Notes: a model not told the origin generated them from the sequence alone. A DNA stretch of 64,000 nt from Isochrysis galbana (GCA_018136815.1 CM030938.1:4984749-5048748), one strand, 5' to 3'. Shown: positions 43,581 to 53,470, counted from the first letter of the stretch. Program-made: numbers and translations.

Positions 43581-46500
43581 TCATCTCTTCGGAAGTCGGC
43601 GTACCCGGGCCAAATAACTAGACTGGATGGCGGGCCCGGAATCGGAGGCTCGACGACGAGATCGGTCCAAGGCTTGAAGCCCTCGCGCCGTAGCTACGGA
43701 GCGCGTGATGGCAGCCACCGGATGAGACCGTTCATGCTCGGCTAGAGACTCTGAGCTAGGCTCACGTACCGCTAGCGGCGCTGGGCCGGCGAGTGGTTCA
43801 TCTTCGTGTTCCGGCTCCAGGGATGCTAGCCGGGACAGCCCGTCAGCATCCTGATGAACAGCTCCTGGTTTATGTTCGACATCGAACCGGTACTCAGCCA
43901 ACTTGAGAGCCCACCGAGTCAGCCGAGAGGCTGGCCCACCGGCTACTTGATCCTTCATGGTATGCAGCCATCGCAGCGCGGAGTGGTCGACGACTAACTT
44001 GAACCGACGCCCCCAAAGGTAGGGTCGCCAATTTCGGATTGATTCCAGGGCAGCCAAGAGCTCAATCTCGGTCACCGTCCAGTGGCGTTCGGCCGAGGTG
44101 AGACTGCGAGCGTAATACCCAACGACTCGTTCACGGTTATCGTCTCCTAGCTGCGAGAGGATGCCGGCGATACCCAACTTGCTAGCCCCATCGGTCTTGA
44201 CGATGAAGGGCCGATCATCCCTGGGTGGAGTCAAGACGGGCTCCGAAGTGATCGCTGTCTTGAGCTCTTGGATAGCTCGGCGACACTCCTCGGACTGGGA
44301 CTCCTTTGCCACGTCGCAGCCCTTCCGCGTGAGAGCAGTGAGGGGAGCAGCCTTAGCGGCGAATTGGCGAATGAATCGACGATAGTAGGAGCAAAGGCCG
44401 AGGAAAGATCGAACCGCTTCCAAGGAGTTGATGGATGACGGGTCGATGTCGGCGACAGCTGCGACCTTCTTCGGGTCCATCTTGAGACCTTCCCTCGAGA
44501 CAACGTGACCGAGGTACTCCGTAGAGGTGGCAAAGAAGACACACTTGGACATCTTGCAGGTCAGGCCGGCCCACTCTAGCCGCTCGAGAACTAGGTCTAG
44601 CCGGTGAAGCATTTGCTCGAACGAAGCTTGTGCCCTGGCCTCTTCGGAAGGACCCACGCCCGTTGACCAGATGCCCACATCATCGAGGTAAGGCATGCAG
44701 ATCTCCCACGCTAGCGCACCGAGAACGATGTCCATCAAGCGGCACATGTAGGAGGGACCTGATTGGATGCCGAACGGTAGAAAGTTGAACTCGTATTTGC
44801 CGCGGTGGGTGGTGAAAGCGGTGATATGTTTGTGCGATTCTTTGATCGGGATGCCCCAAAAACCAGAGGCTAAATCGAGAGTACATAAAAAGAGAGAACT
44901 GAGCGGCCCTTGGCCGGACGCTAGCCTATCAATAGCCTCTACAATGAGGGGTAGAGGGCTATCCTCGACGCGTAGCTTGGCGTTCGTGTCGCGGTAGTCC
45001 ACGCAGAATCGAACGGAGCCATCTTTCTTGCTGACCAGGACTACTCGGGAAGCCCAAGCCGAATTTGACTTGCGAATAATGCCGGCGGCTTCCATCTTGG
45101 CTACCTCCTCTTCTATGATGAGCTCGCCTGCGCGGCCCACTCTAGACGGAGCGTGCCGGTGAGGAACAGCGCCGGGGTTGAGTGGCAACTCCACCTCGAG
45201 AACGTGCGTATGGTTTGGAGCCCCCGGGTGCAACGCGAAAGCTTTGATGCGCCGGGCCAAGAGTTGGCGTACTTCTTCTCGTTGATCGTCGGAAAGAAGC
45301 CGGTCTGGATCGATGGTGGCTGAGTCGAGTAGAGATCGTTGCTCCTCGCTCAGCGCGGTGACAGGGTCACCATCCCCCTCGCTTCCACTCGGAGTCCAGC
45401 CCCGGTGCAACTTGAAACGCACCTGGAGCGAAGCTATCGGATGCAGAGACGGCAGGGTCAGCGCATCGACTCCGGTGTGGATGATCGTCACCGCGATGCG
45501 ATGATCGTCCGTGGGCGTGACCACCGTGGGCATTACGAGAGGAGACGAATCGAGAGCCTCGCGATTTGGTAGGCGGTCGACCAGCATCGCGCAGTCCGAA
45601 TGATCTCGGAGAGCTAGCGGAACCCTAACCCAGATGGTTGCGCGGTGGAAGGCAGGAATCGTCACCGCTTGCTCCGTGTAGAGAAGATATTCGGACGAGG
45701 TAGACGCCGGAGCTTTGGCCGCAAACTCGTCGGCAGACTCAAAGAGAGGTGTATAGAGTGGCTGTCTAGCATCAGCAGCAGCCTCACCCTCCGATCCGGC
45801 CGGGATCTCTCGTGTTGCCGTCGACCTCTCCAGAAAGTCGACAGTCAGCGGCTGACAGGGTGACATCGAGATAGCTCCGACGAAGCCGGCGTCCGCGACT
45901 GGGGGCGGCGCCGTGGAAACTCTGACTACACATTCGGAAAGGACTCTTGAAGAGTCTTCTGAATCGCCAGAGGCCGGACGGAGGCGGAGGCTTCCTTCCG
46001 AGCTCGCGGCGTCGAGAGAAATGGTAGCGGAGTGGGCGGCCAAAAAATCGTTCCCGAGCAGAAGCATCGGGTTCCCTTCGATGACCGCGAACGAATGACG
46101 GAAGAGGCGACCGGACAAGGAGAAGACGAGGCTAGCCCGGCCCCTAGTGATGAGAGGAAGGCCGTCCGGCCCATGTAGGTTGGGGACGGTAGCGTCCGAT
46201 ACGCGTTCGACGCAAGCGTCTTCAGGTAGTCGATCGAGAAGAGCAGTGGTGATTACTGACGGGCCCGCTCCAGTGTCAGCCAGGGTGCTGTTCACCGTGA
46301 GAGCAACGTCCGGGAGAACGAACCCTTGAGCTGCGCGGTCGCCATCGGCACGGCAGACCACGAGATCGCGGACATAGAGGCAGTGACGAGGGTAGAGCGG
46401 CGGCGGCGTGTCCGCGATAGATTCTACTGGAAGCGAGGTTCCGGCTCCGGTTGACGGGGTGGTTGGATTAGAGGCTGGCCTGGACGGAGAAGATTCATCG

Positions 46501-49028
46501 ACGTGGGGCACTCGCTCGATAGCGGCGGCTACCGTCTGCGGCACGAATGGTATTGAAGAGTATGGGGATGCCTTTGCTGAATTAGAGGGGTTAGGCACGC
46601 CATCATAGCCTAGCCCTCGACGGTCCGTCGGATGCCGAGGTTGATCCATTTGGCGTGACCATTCCTTCTCCAGGGACTTCTGCAAGTCTGTCTTCGGAAG
46701 CTTCGACAACTCGGAAAAACCAGCCGCACTGAGACCCCTAGCGGCAGCCCCATCGCAACACAGTGCCCGTGGAGTACCCTCTCCTTCGGCGGCGTCGGAG
46801 GGCTTGGTCTCGAGGGTCTGCATGCTCCGGTGTTCTGGCATCTCGGGCGTATCATCTTCTCCCGAGTCCAGCCCAACATCCCCGTTTTCAAGTGGCCTTT
46901 CGGCTACGACCGAACCGGTCGGTTCGGCCACTCCTTCGTCGCCAGCCGTGAAGGAGGCGCTCGGAGATAGTGCATTGATGCCTTGAGAGCCCAGTCGAGA
47001 CAAGATGGAAGGTTCCGACGGCTCCGCAGCTGCCGCTTGCTCAGCGATTTCTTGGGCGATGGAAGGCGTGACATCCTGCCACCGATGGACCCCCGAAATT
47101 ACATCACGATCGAAGACCTGCCACTTGCTGCGGCGCTTCTTCACCGTGTTTGGAGGGCCTGGCGTTGTAGAGCGGTCCTTCATGGGCCACTCCCACGGCG
47201 TGAAGCAGTCCACTTCCGCCACGGTCCCGTCTTGCGATGCGTTGGTTTCCGAGTCCTTCCGATGGAGCAGGCGAGACGCATCGGCAACGGGGCCCGCGTC
47301 TGAGATCACGACAACCGAATCAGACACTAGCGAACCGCTGGGAGGCGTGAGGTGAGGGCTAGAAGCTGCTTCGCCTCTCCCCTCCATGAAGCGAGCTAGA
47401 GCCGTCCTCGGCTCAGCCAGTTCGAAGCCGGTCGAACAAAGCGAGGGGCGTTCTCTCAAGCTGGCAGCTGCTTGGGAAATTGCCCAGTCCACCGTGAAGT
47501 CGAGCGAACGCGACGCCTTGGCTTCGCGCGCATAACGGCGCAAGACCGGCATCCACTGGGCCGCCATTGCACCGGCAATGCCTACATAGGTGCGGCTGCG
47601 AAGGGCGCCACGGTGGGGCGACGGCGATAGATCCGCCATCGCGGATAGACGTCCCTCGACAATCTTCGAAGGCTGCAGGGGCGGGAGTGAAGCCGTCAGG
47701 TACAGGCCAGTTGCCTTTTGATGGCCCGTGCCGTGCTGCCACGGCTGCACAAACTGCCGCGGTCGCAACCCCCCGACTAAGGCAGAGGCTTCCGCGTGCA
47801 TTCGAGGATTTTCGACGGCAACGAAAGGCGCGTCGGCGCTTGCCATGGCGAGGAAGACTCTAGCGGCGGATTCGAGAGCCTGGCGACGTCCCGGTTCCCG
47901 ATCGAGCCACTGGCAACTCACCGCCGACAAATACGTGCACGGCGGATGCGCGACCACGAGGTCCCAACCGAGGTTTTGAATGTGAAGAGCATCTCCGCAG
48001 AAGTGGGGAATGTAGTCGATCTCCGACGGTCGTAGATCGCACGTCGCGACGTGCGCTCCGGCGAGTAGGAACATCGAAGACACGACCCCGCTAGCTTCAC
48101 CGACGACTAGAACGCGGGGTGGAGGAATCCCCTCGGCCGCGTCGAACGTCACGGCGTCGTGGATCGCCGCTAACTCAGCGCAAAGCTCGTCAAAATGCGT
48201 CGGCAGTACGGCAGAGGGTGATGAATGAGTGCTCGCGTGCGGCCGCCGCACGGCTAGAGCAGCTTCGGCGAGATGGCGGGGCAAGATGACGGAGGAACCG
48301 CTAGCCCGGGCACGGGAGGCGGCTAACATTTGGAGCTCGCGCGTAGGGGCGCGGGCAGTTGCAGTAGACTTGGCGGCCGAGGAACAACCAACCACGGCGA
48401 TCCGGTGGATGGCCTCGGCAACGGAATTCAGGGGAAGGAGGTCGTCGCCCTCGAGTTTCGGTGGGCTAGACCTGAAGGGGGTTGGCTCCGGCGGGCGATC
48501 CCTGGAATGGGGATCCTCCGGAGAGCCGAGAGAAAGAGGAGACGCCGGCGTCCATGTGGTGCGCGACGTGGGATCGTAATCGACGGCCCCTGCGTCTCCC
48601 GAGGCTGGAGTGACCACGGCGTGAGCGCGGAAAGCCGCAGCTCCCTTGGAACCTTCAACTTCATCGACCCCGGAAGCCGACCCTTCCGGGTTGGGAACCA
48701 GGTCAGAAACGAGAACAGGTGCAACTTCGAGACGAGAGAATGAACACGATGACGGAGAAATATAACGAACCGGGGAGAGAGGTGAAGAGGAGACACTAGT
48801 CTCCGCCTCAACAGCACGAGAACCTACGGTAGACAACGACAATTCGTCCGCAGAGCGGCTCCGGCTATGGCCCTTGGGAGAGAGGTCTCCAGTGGGGTCC
48901 CGCCGGGAAAGAGCAGAAACAGGTAAAGCAGCAACAACGTTTTCGGACGCGGCAGCGGCCACGTCGGACCTATCCATAGAACCTAGAGCAGAAGATGATA
49001 CCGAGTCGACAGCCCTCGAGGGCTCCAC
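43581..49028 (-). CDS. Chromovirus Pol N-terminal two thirds, with methyltransferase domain
   Basis: 1815 codons, from a GTG at 49028 in a frame open upstream to about 49142 (no ATG seen there), so the true start or joining to Gag is unclear. Residues 1-300 are Ser/Pro-rich with no family. Residues 304-500 are a cytosine-C5 DNA methyltransferase-like domain (separate entry). A linker follows, then protease DTG at 918-920, RT YLDD at 1447-1450 and RNase H at about 1608-1735. The frame is lost at 43581 through a G-run error next to the gap; the continuation is in the other copy (36373-38060). The complete protein would be about 2370 aa. Confidence 0.92.
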   Translation of the reverse strand: MEPSRAVDSVSSSALGSMDRSDVAAAASENVVAALPVSALSRRDPTGDLSPKGHSRSRSADELSLSTVGSRAVEAETSVSSSPLSPVRYISPSSCSFSRLEVAPVLVSDLVPNPEGSASGVDEVEGSKGAAAFRAHAVVTPASGDAGAVDYDPTSRTTWTPASPLSLGSPEDPHSRDRPPEPTPFRSSPPKLEGDDLLPLNSVAEAIHRIAVVGCSSAAKSTATARAPTRELQMLAASRARASGSSVILPRHLAEAALAVRRPHASTHSSPSAVLPTHFDELCAELAAIHDAVTFDAAEGIPPPRVLVVGEASGVVSSMFLLAGAHVATCDLRPSEIDYIPHFCGDALHIQNLGWDLVVAHPPCTYLSAVSCQWLDREPGRRQALESAARVFLAMASADAPFVAVENPRMHAEASALVGGLRPRQFVQPWQHGTGHQKATGLYLTASLPPLQPSKIVEGRLSAMADLSPSPHRGALRSRTYVGIAGAMAAQWMPVLRRYAREAKASRSLDFTVDWAISQAAASLRERPSLCSTGFELAEPRTALARFMEGRGEAASSPHLTPPSGSLVSDSVVVISDAGPVADASRLLHRKDSETNASQDGTVAEVDCFTPWEWPMKDRSTTPGPPNTVKKRRSKWQVFDRDVISGVHRWQDVTPSIAQEIAEQAAAAEPSEPSILSRLGSQGINALSPSASFTAGDEGVAEPTGSVVAERPLENGDVGLDSGEDDTPEMPEHRSMQTLETKPSDAAEGEGTPRALCCDGAAARGLSAAGFSELSKLPKTDLQKSLEKEWSRQMDQPRHPTDRRGLGYDGVPNPSNSAKASPYSSIPFVPQTVAAAIERVPHVDESSPSRPASNPTTPSTGAGTSLPVESIADTPPPLYPRHCLYVRDLVVCRADGDRAAQGFVLPDVALTVNSTLADTGAGPSVITTALLDRLPEDACVERVSDATVPNLHGPDGLPLITRGRASLVFSLSGRLFRHSFAVIEGNPMLLLGNDFLAAHSATISLDAASSEGSLRLRPASGDSEDSSRVLSECVVRVSTAPPPVADAGFVGAISMSPCQPLTVDFLERSTATREIPAGSEGEAAADARQPLYTPLFESADEFAAKAPASTSSEYLLYTEQAVTIPAFHRATIWVRVPLALRDHSDCAMLVDRLPNREALDSSPLVMPTVVTPTDDHRIAVTIIHTGVDALTLPSLHPIASLQVRFKLHRGWTPSGSEGDGDPVTALSEEQRSLLDSATIDPDRLLSDDQREEVRQLLARRIKAFALHPGAPNHTHVLEVELPLNPGAVPHRHAPSRVGRAGELIIEEEVAKMEAAGIIRKSNSAWASRVVLVSKKDGSVRFCVDYRDTNAKLRVEDSPLPLIVEAIDRLASGQGPLSSLFLCTLDLASGFWGIPIKESHKHITAFTTHRGKYEFNFLPFGIQSGPSYMCRLMDIVLGALAWEICMPYLDDVGIWSTGVGPSEEARAQASFEQMLHRLDLVLERLEWAGLTCKMSKCVFFATSTEYLGHVVSREGLKMDPKKVAAVADIDPSSINSLEAVRSFLGLCSYYRRFIRQFAAKAAPLTALTRKGCDVAKESQSEECRRAIQELKTAITSEPVLTPPRDDRPFIVKTDGASKLGIAGILSQLGDDNRERVVGYYARSLTSAERHWTVTEIELLAALESIRNWRPYLWGRRFKLVVDHSALRWLHTMKDQVAGGPASRLTRWALKLAEYRFDVEHKPGAVHQDADGLSRLASLEPEHEDEPLAGPAPLAVREPSSESLAEHERSHPVAAITRSVATARGLQALDRSRRRASDSGPAIQSSYLARVRRLPKR
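47529..48119 (-). other. Phage-like cytosine-C5 DNA methyltransferase domain in Pol
   Basis: Residues 304-500 of the frame above. Motif I-like PRVLVVGEASG (SAM binding), motif II CDLRPSE, motif IV WDLVVAHPPCTYLS with the catalytic Cys at residue 364, motif VI VAVENPRMH with Glu 406, then QPWQHGTGHQKATGLYL and LPPLQPSKIVEGR. This order matches the short Dcm-like proteins of phages and bacteria, which transfer methyl from SAM to cytosine C5 and have little or no target-recognition domain. Motif identity is seen; activity is inferred. The domain sits at the N-terminal end of Pol, well before protease, so proteolysis could release it. The left copy has the same domain at about 41991-42582, frame-broken. 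Confidence 0.85.
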
Positions 49029-49564
49029 AACTGATTGTTTACGAAACGAAGAGACCGAAGACGCGTCGAATCCACCTAGCCCACCCCCTTGGGCAGGGCC
49101 GTCGGGGGTGAATCCAGGGATGAAGATGCGTCGAAAGACCTAGGCGAATTAGAAGAAACCGAAGACAGCATAGTATCCGTAGAAATAGATTCCAAGAGGG
49201 GCAGCGAGCGAGAATCGGCCCCTAACATCCTAATAGCGTGCGGAGTAATAGAAGAACTTGTAGACGTACACGAATTTCGGAGAGTCGGGTCGCGACTATC
49301 TCCGGGGCAAACCTGTTTCCAGGAGCCCGGGTCAAGTGTCGACTCCGGCTTCCGAGATAGCCGTTCGGCGGGGGCTTCAGCCGGCGAGGCGGCTCCCACC
49401 GTCGAGGACTGAATAGAGCTAGAGACAGGGGGAGAATCGCCGCGTCGACAGCTCTTCTCCCCAAGCGGCGTAGGGATCGGATCGGGATGGTGGTGGTGGC
49501 GTTCAGGCCCACCGCCCGCGATGTTCTCCGCCAGGGTTTGAAGGACGGGGACCCCGCCGGACCC
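49029..49564 (-). other. Gag-Pol junction region
   Basis: 536 bp between the Gag stop and the first Pol codon used. The Pol frame is open from about 49142; a Ser-rich frame (49076..49399) with SFDASSSL overlaps in another frame, echoing GFDASSVSSF in the Pol frame just downstream. No clear slippery site or Pol ATG. Pol could be made by splicing, frameshifting or internal initiation. Confidence 0.45.
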
Positions 49565-52447
49565 CTACTGAGGCTTAACCCGGACCATCGAGCGAAGAAG
49601 CTTATGAATGTGCTCGTCCGATCCGCACTCTCCGCAGCCAGCCTCACACAGAAAGCGGATATATGGCTGACAGATGACGGGGTTGTGAGCACCGTCTCCC
49701 GTGCCATATTTCCAGGCTTCGCTGGATGGAGTGCCAGGAGGAGCGTGAGGTCGGAAAGCGCAGAAGGCACAGCCGTTTTCGTTCGTCCATTCGGTGATTC
49801 CCCTATTGATATCGTCCGTCCGTGGAGTTTCCATTGAATTATCGGCCGGTCGGCACTTTGCTAGCGCCGCCGAGACCCTTGGGTGCTTGGCATAGCCTGC
49901 TACGGCCCAGAAGCGGGCTCGGGCCCGATTCCAAAGCTCGGGCGTCCACCGGGATACGCCCAGGTCAGGCGGTAGCCCTTGGCCGTTCGCCGGCGGATCG
50001 CAGCGACGGCTGGGCGGCCGAGACGAGCCTCCCTTTCGACCGGGTGGATCGGTTAGTATAGCCGGCAACGGTGAGTTGGAGTGGTAACTTGCCGGCGGTG
50101 CAGCAGCCCGATAATCAGGCTTCGAAGCAGGCGAGTGTCCCTGTCCGCGAAGAGCTTCCGCCACGGTAGCTTGGACGGCCGCCTGCACGGCGGCAACCAT
50201 GTCCGTGGTCGAAGCGGTCTTCTGGGACGAGGAAGTCTCGTTCTTTGCCTCGCCTGAGGCTTTAGTGCGTACGCTAGCCACGGTTTGCTTCGTCGAGGGC
50301 CGGGATTGATGACGCTTCACCCGAGCCTGCTCGTAAGGGCTGAGGTACCGTTGGCAGAGGTTGACGCACGAGAGCGCCGACCGACCTAGCTCGTGGTTCT
50401 CTACGCGGAAACGAGTCTCCGCGAGCACCTCCGCAAATTTAATAGCATTATCGACGCCGCGCTGAGGATCAACCTTATCGTTCCGGATGATTTCTTCGAA
50501 CCTCTGGTTGATCTCATGGGCCATGTTTGGATGATCCCACACGTTGGTGGAGTCAACCGCGGAATCGCCAAGCTTGCGGATGTAGGCGCGAACCAAATTC
50601 TTGCTGAGCTCACATAGATCAGCGCCAGCCTCGCGCTCCCTCATGCGGTCCCACTCCATCGACGCCGAGTCTTTCGCGAAACCATCGGCCCCGTTTGCGA
50701 AGGTCCCGTCGCATTTGCGAAGAAGGACGTCAGCAGCGAGGACAGGATTGAGAGCGAGGGCGCGGTCCTCCACTAGATCGAGGAGGAAGGCGAAGATGCG
50801 AGAATTGCCGCTGGAATTGGCTCCGGCTGCCGCGAGGAGGGAGGTAAATATTTCGCGATGATCGCAGCCGAGCGCTAGTGCCCGCTCCAACGGCTTGATG
50901 AGAGTTAGCCGAAATTCGTTCCAGGCTGTCGCCGCGGTTTGAACGTTATCGGAAGCGAGGGCCTTTGGGAAGCGGAGCTCCGAAAGCTCTTTGCCCATCC
51001 TGACCTGATGGTGAAGGGTTTGCTCGGCTGAGAAGCGGCTACGCACCCATTTGAGCAAGTGGTCCTCCTCCATGAAAATTCGGCAATGCCAAACGTTGCC
51101 CGCCAGGGAGAGGTTGCTCTTCAAAATGGTGTGGATGAGCTCGTGCTCGTCGGAGTCGCGGTAAAGGGCGGCCAGATCGCGTGAAGGCAGGGCGAGGAGA
51201 TTTTTCCACTCGCTTACAACTGCCTCTCGCTCATCCATCCCCACCGCGAGGCAGGGGTCACGAGGGTGGCGAAGTGGCACCATCGGGGTCGGGCCCCGGT
51301 AAGGGCTTTGGTCCTGGCGGCGGGATTCCGATTTAGAGGTCGGGTACGCCGACCGTGGAACCCTAGAAGCCGGAGAGCTGTGGCCCTTTGGGTCTAGAGC
51401 AGGAGGCTCGCCCATGGGTGGTTCCCTCTGAACCGGCCTAGCAGAATCCGCAGCCGCCTCGGTCCGATCCATCGACGGACTTGAAGCGGGCTCTTGGCGG
51501 GCTTGGAGTAGCTGAGTCAGGGCTTTGAACCCTGCTTCAACTTGATCCCGGAGAAGCCCCTCCCTCGCCTCTGCCGCGGCAAGGGATGAGTGTAGGCGCT
51601 CCACAGCCCCTTTTAGGGTGTTGGTCTCCGCCTGAAGCCTTGCCATTTCCGCATCCTGACGCGCCGCGGCCGTCTCGATCGGGGTGATCTCTTGATCAAG
51701 GACCCCTTTTGATGACGGCGGGGCATAGTCCCGGTAGGCGGGGCTTCGGAAGCTGATCACCTCAGCTTCACCCACCTCAGACTCATCATCTCGAAGGTGA
51801 GGAGGCGGGTCAAATTGAATCAGAGGGAGGGGACCCTCCTCCACCTCATGGGCCAACTCAGCGACGCTGAAGTTGGCTTCATGCGGGAGAGGGTCATGCT
51901 CCACCATGGCCCGCTGTGATTGCACCCGGTGGGTGCCGAGGGCAGCGGACCAAGACTCGCCATCCGCCACGAGCTGATCGGAGCCAGTCGTGGAGATAGC
52001 AGCCGGAGTGATGGGTGCCACTGGTGCAGCCTCAGAGGCCGTGGGATCACTCGGACATCCAACGGGAACAGAAGCTGCAGCGGGCAGAGAAGGTTCCCTG
52101 AGAGGTTCCTCCTCTGCGGCCGAGGACGCGAGCTTAGATTTCGTGCTTGTCGAGTCGAGCGCTACCGGAGGGCTCTGAGCCACTCCGTCGCGAGCGGCAC
52201 CGGCGGCTAGCGCGGCGCTTTGTCCCTCCTCCCCACCGGGAGTCGGGTGAATGAAATTCTGGACTGGGTCGGGCAACCCCATTCGGGTGTATGGACAGGG
52301 AACGAACGGCGAACGAAGGACTGTGGGGCGGCGAGGCGCTCCTAGCGGCCCTAGTGTGTTGGGTTTTAAGAGATTGTTAGACCTACAAAGAACTCTTCCC
52401 TCAGGGAGGGAGCCTAGGCTGCTAGAGTGCAGCGACGCAGCGAACAA
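49565..52447 (-). CDS. Chromovirus Gag with atypical C-terminal zinc finger
   Basis: 960 codons from the ATG at 52447. It should form the capsid of the retrotransposon particle and bind its RNA. Residues about 245-320 form a coiled coil (ARQDAEMARLQAETNTLKGA and on). A helical capsid-like middle follows (SEWKNLLALPSRDLAALYRD, later LIKPLERALALGCDHREIFT). Then comes a Lys/Ser linker and a C-terminal domain with CAFCAFRPHAPPG, GAHNPVICQPYIRFLCEAGC and GECGSDEHIH. This replaces the usual short C-x2-C-x4-H-x4-C knuckle; its spacing recalls the paired fingers of Nanos proteins, but that is only a resemblance. It is a single-copy, undamaged frame outside the duplicated region. Confidence 0.85.
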   Translation of the reverse strand: MFAASLHSSSLGSLPEGRVLCRSNNLLKPNTLGPLGAPRRPTVLRSPFVPCPYTRMGLPDPVQNFIHPTPGGEEGQSAALAAGAARDGVAQSPPVALDSTSTKSKLASSAAEEEPLREPSLPAAASVPVGCPSDPTASEAAPVAPITPAAISTTGSDQLVADGESWSAALGTHRVQSQRAMVEHDPLPHEANFSVAELAHEVEEGPLPLIQFDPPPHLRDDESEVGEAEVISFRSPAYRDYAPPSSKGVLDQEITPIETAAARQDAEMARLQAETNTLKGAVERLHSSLAAAEAREGLLRDQVEAGFKALTQLLQARQEPASSPSMDRTEAAADSARPVQREPPMGEPPALDPKGHSSPASRVPRSAYPTSKSESRRQDQSPYRGPTPMVPLRHPRDPCLAVGMDEREAVVSEWKNLLALPSRDLAALYRDSDEHELIHTILKSNLSLAGNVWHCRIFMEEDHLLKWVRSRFSAEQTLHHQVRMGKELSELRFPKALASDNVQTAATAWNEFRLTLIKPLERALALGCDHREIFTSLLAAAGANSSGNSRIFAFLLDLVEDRALALNPVLAADVLLRKCDGTFANGADGFAKDSASMEWDRMREREAGADLCELSKNLVRAYIRKLGDSAVDSTNVWDHPNMAHEINQRFEEIIRNDKVDPQRGVDNAIKFAEVLAETRFRVENHELGRSALSCVNLCQRYLSPYEQARVKRHQSRPSTKQTVASVRTKASGEAKNETSSSQKTASTTDMVAAVQAAVQATVAEALRGQGHSPASKPDYRAAAPPASYHSNSPLPAILTDPPGRKGGSSRPPSRRCDPPANGQGLPPDLGVSRWTPELWNRARARFWAVAGYAKHPRVSAALAKCRPADNSMETPRTDDINRGITEWTNENGCAFCAFRPHAPPGTPSSEAWKYGTGDGAHNPVICQPYIRFLCEAGCGECGSDEHIHKLLRSMVRVKPQ

Positions 52448-52679
52448 CGACGGACAAAGAGCCTGAGAACAACAGGATACACCGACTCACGAACACACCG
52501 GAATCATTCACCTAAACAAAGCAAATTATCAAGCAACCGCGACCCCAAATCACCGATAACTCAAACACGTCGCGAGAGACGGAGAGAGAGAGCGAGAGAG
52601 AGAGAGACTCCGCAGCGACGGCCGGAGCGTGTCTCCGTTGTAACTTCCCACGTAGCGGAGAGTCCGAAGGGGAGCGTCA
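52448..52679 (-). other. Chromovirus 5' leader
   Basis: From LTR end to Gag ATG, 232 bp. The first bases after the LTR on the minus strand are TGACGCTCCCCTTCGG, which lacks the TGG start of a usual tRNA primer-binding site, so the primer is unknown. A GA-rich tract lies at 52582-52607. Confidence 0.6.
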
Positions 52680-53470
52680 TGTCGCGCGACCACGGCGATC
52701 ACTTTGGATACAGATCGCAACGAGATGTCTTCACGACCGAATAAATCTTGCCGTTGAGCGTGAACCTTCTAGACGCTTCTAACGAACAACCCTGAGTAGC
52801 AACCAAGGGGAAGAAACACCAAAGGGGCCAAGGCTTGCATGTAGCTTGCATCAAGGGGAAAGATTCCCTCACCTAGGAAGCGAACCTACACCGGTCTCCA
52901 AGGGGAGATGGCAAATTAAATCTCAAATCTCGAGCGGATAGAGCAACCGACTCGCTCGCCAAACACCTTGACCGAGAAGAAAGAAGCAAGGACCTACAAG
53001 CCAAGGGTAGCGGACCTAGGGAATGTGAGAGGAAATTTCCGAACGCCAACGCCAAACGCCGAACGCGGGAAGGCAACGAAACCCTAACCAGGCCAAGCAG
53101 AACCTACGAAGAACAGGCCTGGACGACAACGAAAGTGAGCAGGTCCCAAGAAAGAACCGGAACCCAACAAGAAACGACAAGCCTTGCAAGAAGCTAAACA
53201 AGCCTTCACAAGGTAACTCGAGAGCCTGAGACAAGCGCGCAGCGAGTGACAGGCGACCTGGCTCCTTTGGGTCAAGATTACCCGAAAGGAGGAAACCTGG
53301 AATCTAGACCTGACAAACAGGCTAGAAGGAACGAAACAAGAACTCGAATTCTAGATCGCTAGGGACGAACCCTACCAACCTAGGTATGCCTGAGCTTCAC
53401 CGTGTGGCCGCACGGCGAAGGACCTGGAAACAAGAGCCTGGAAATCGCATCATCTAGGATGAATGCGACA
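52680..53470 (-). repeat. Chromovirus LTR (right, 5')
   Basis: Twin of 35195-35985, with TGTCGC/GCGACA ends. By position it holds the promoter for gag-pol on the minus strand. No unmistakable TATA box was picked out. Confidence 0.88.

Larger units (their letters stand above)
34662..53470 (-). mobile_element. Ty3/gypsy chromovirus encoding a DNA methyltransferase (assembly-duplicated)
   Basis: Minus-strand order: LTR 53470-52680, leader, gag 52447-49565, pol from 49028, N gap, pol again to 36373, polypurine tract, LTR 35985-35195, and then a second leader plus gag start truncated at about 34662. LTRs are 791 bp, start TGTCGC and end GCGACA, and look identical. Bases 37216-42658 and 42759-48197 are the same pol segment on either side of the gap, so the real element is likely about 12.7 kb. 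The right flank beyond 53470 is GGGGG; no target duplication can be identified because the left end is truncated. Young, with all enzyme motifs intact. Confidence 0.93.

Noticed and set aside
47529-48119. Adenine (N6) or N4-cytosine methyltransferase reading of the Pol domain
   Set aside because: Motif IV is HPPC rather than D/N-PP-Y/F, and a VENP motif follows; both fit C5-cytosine enzymes.
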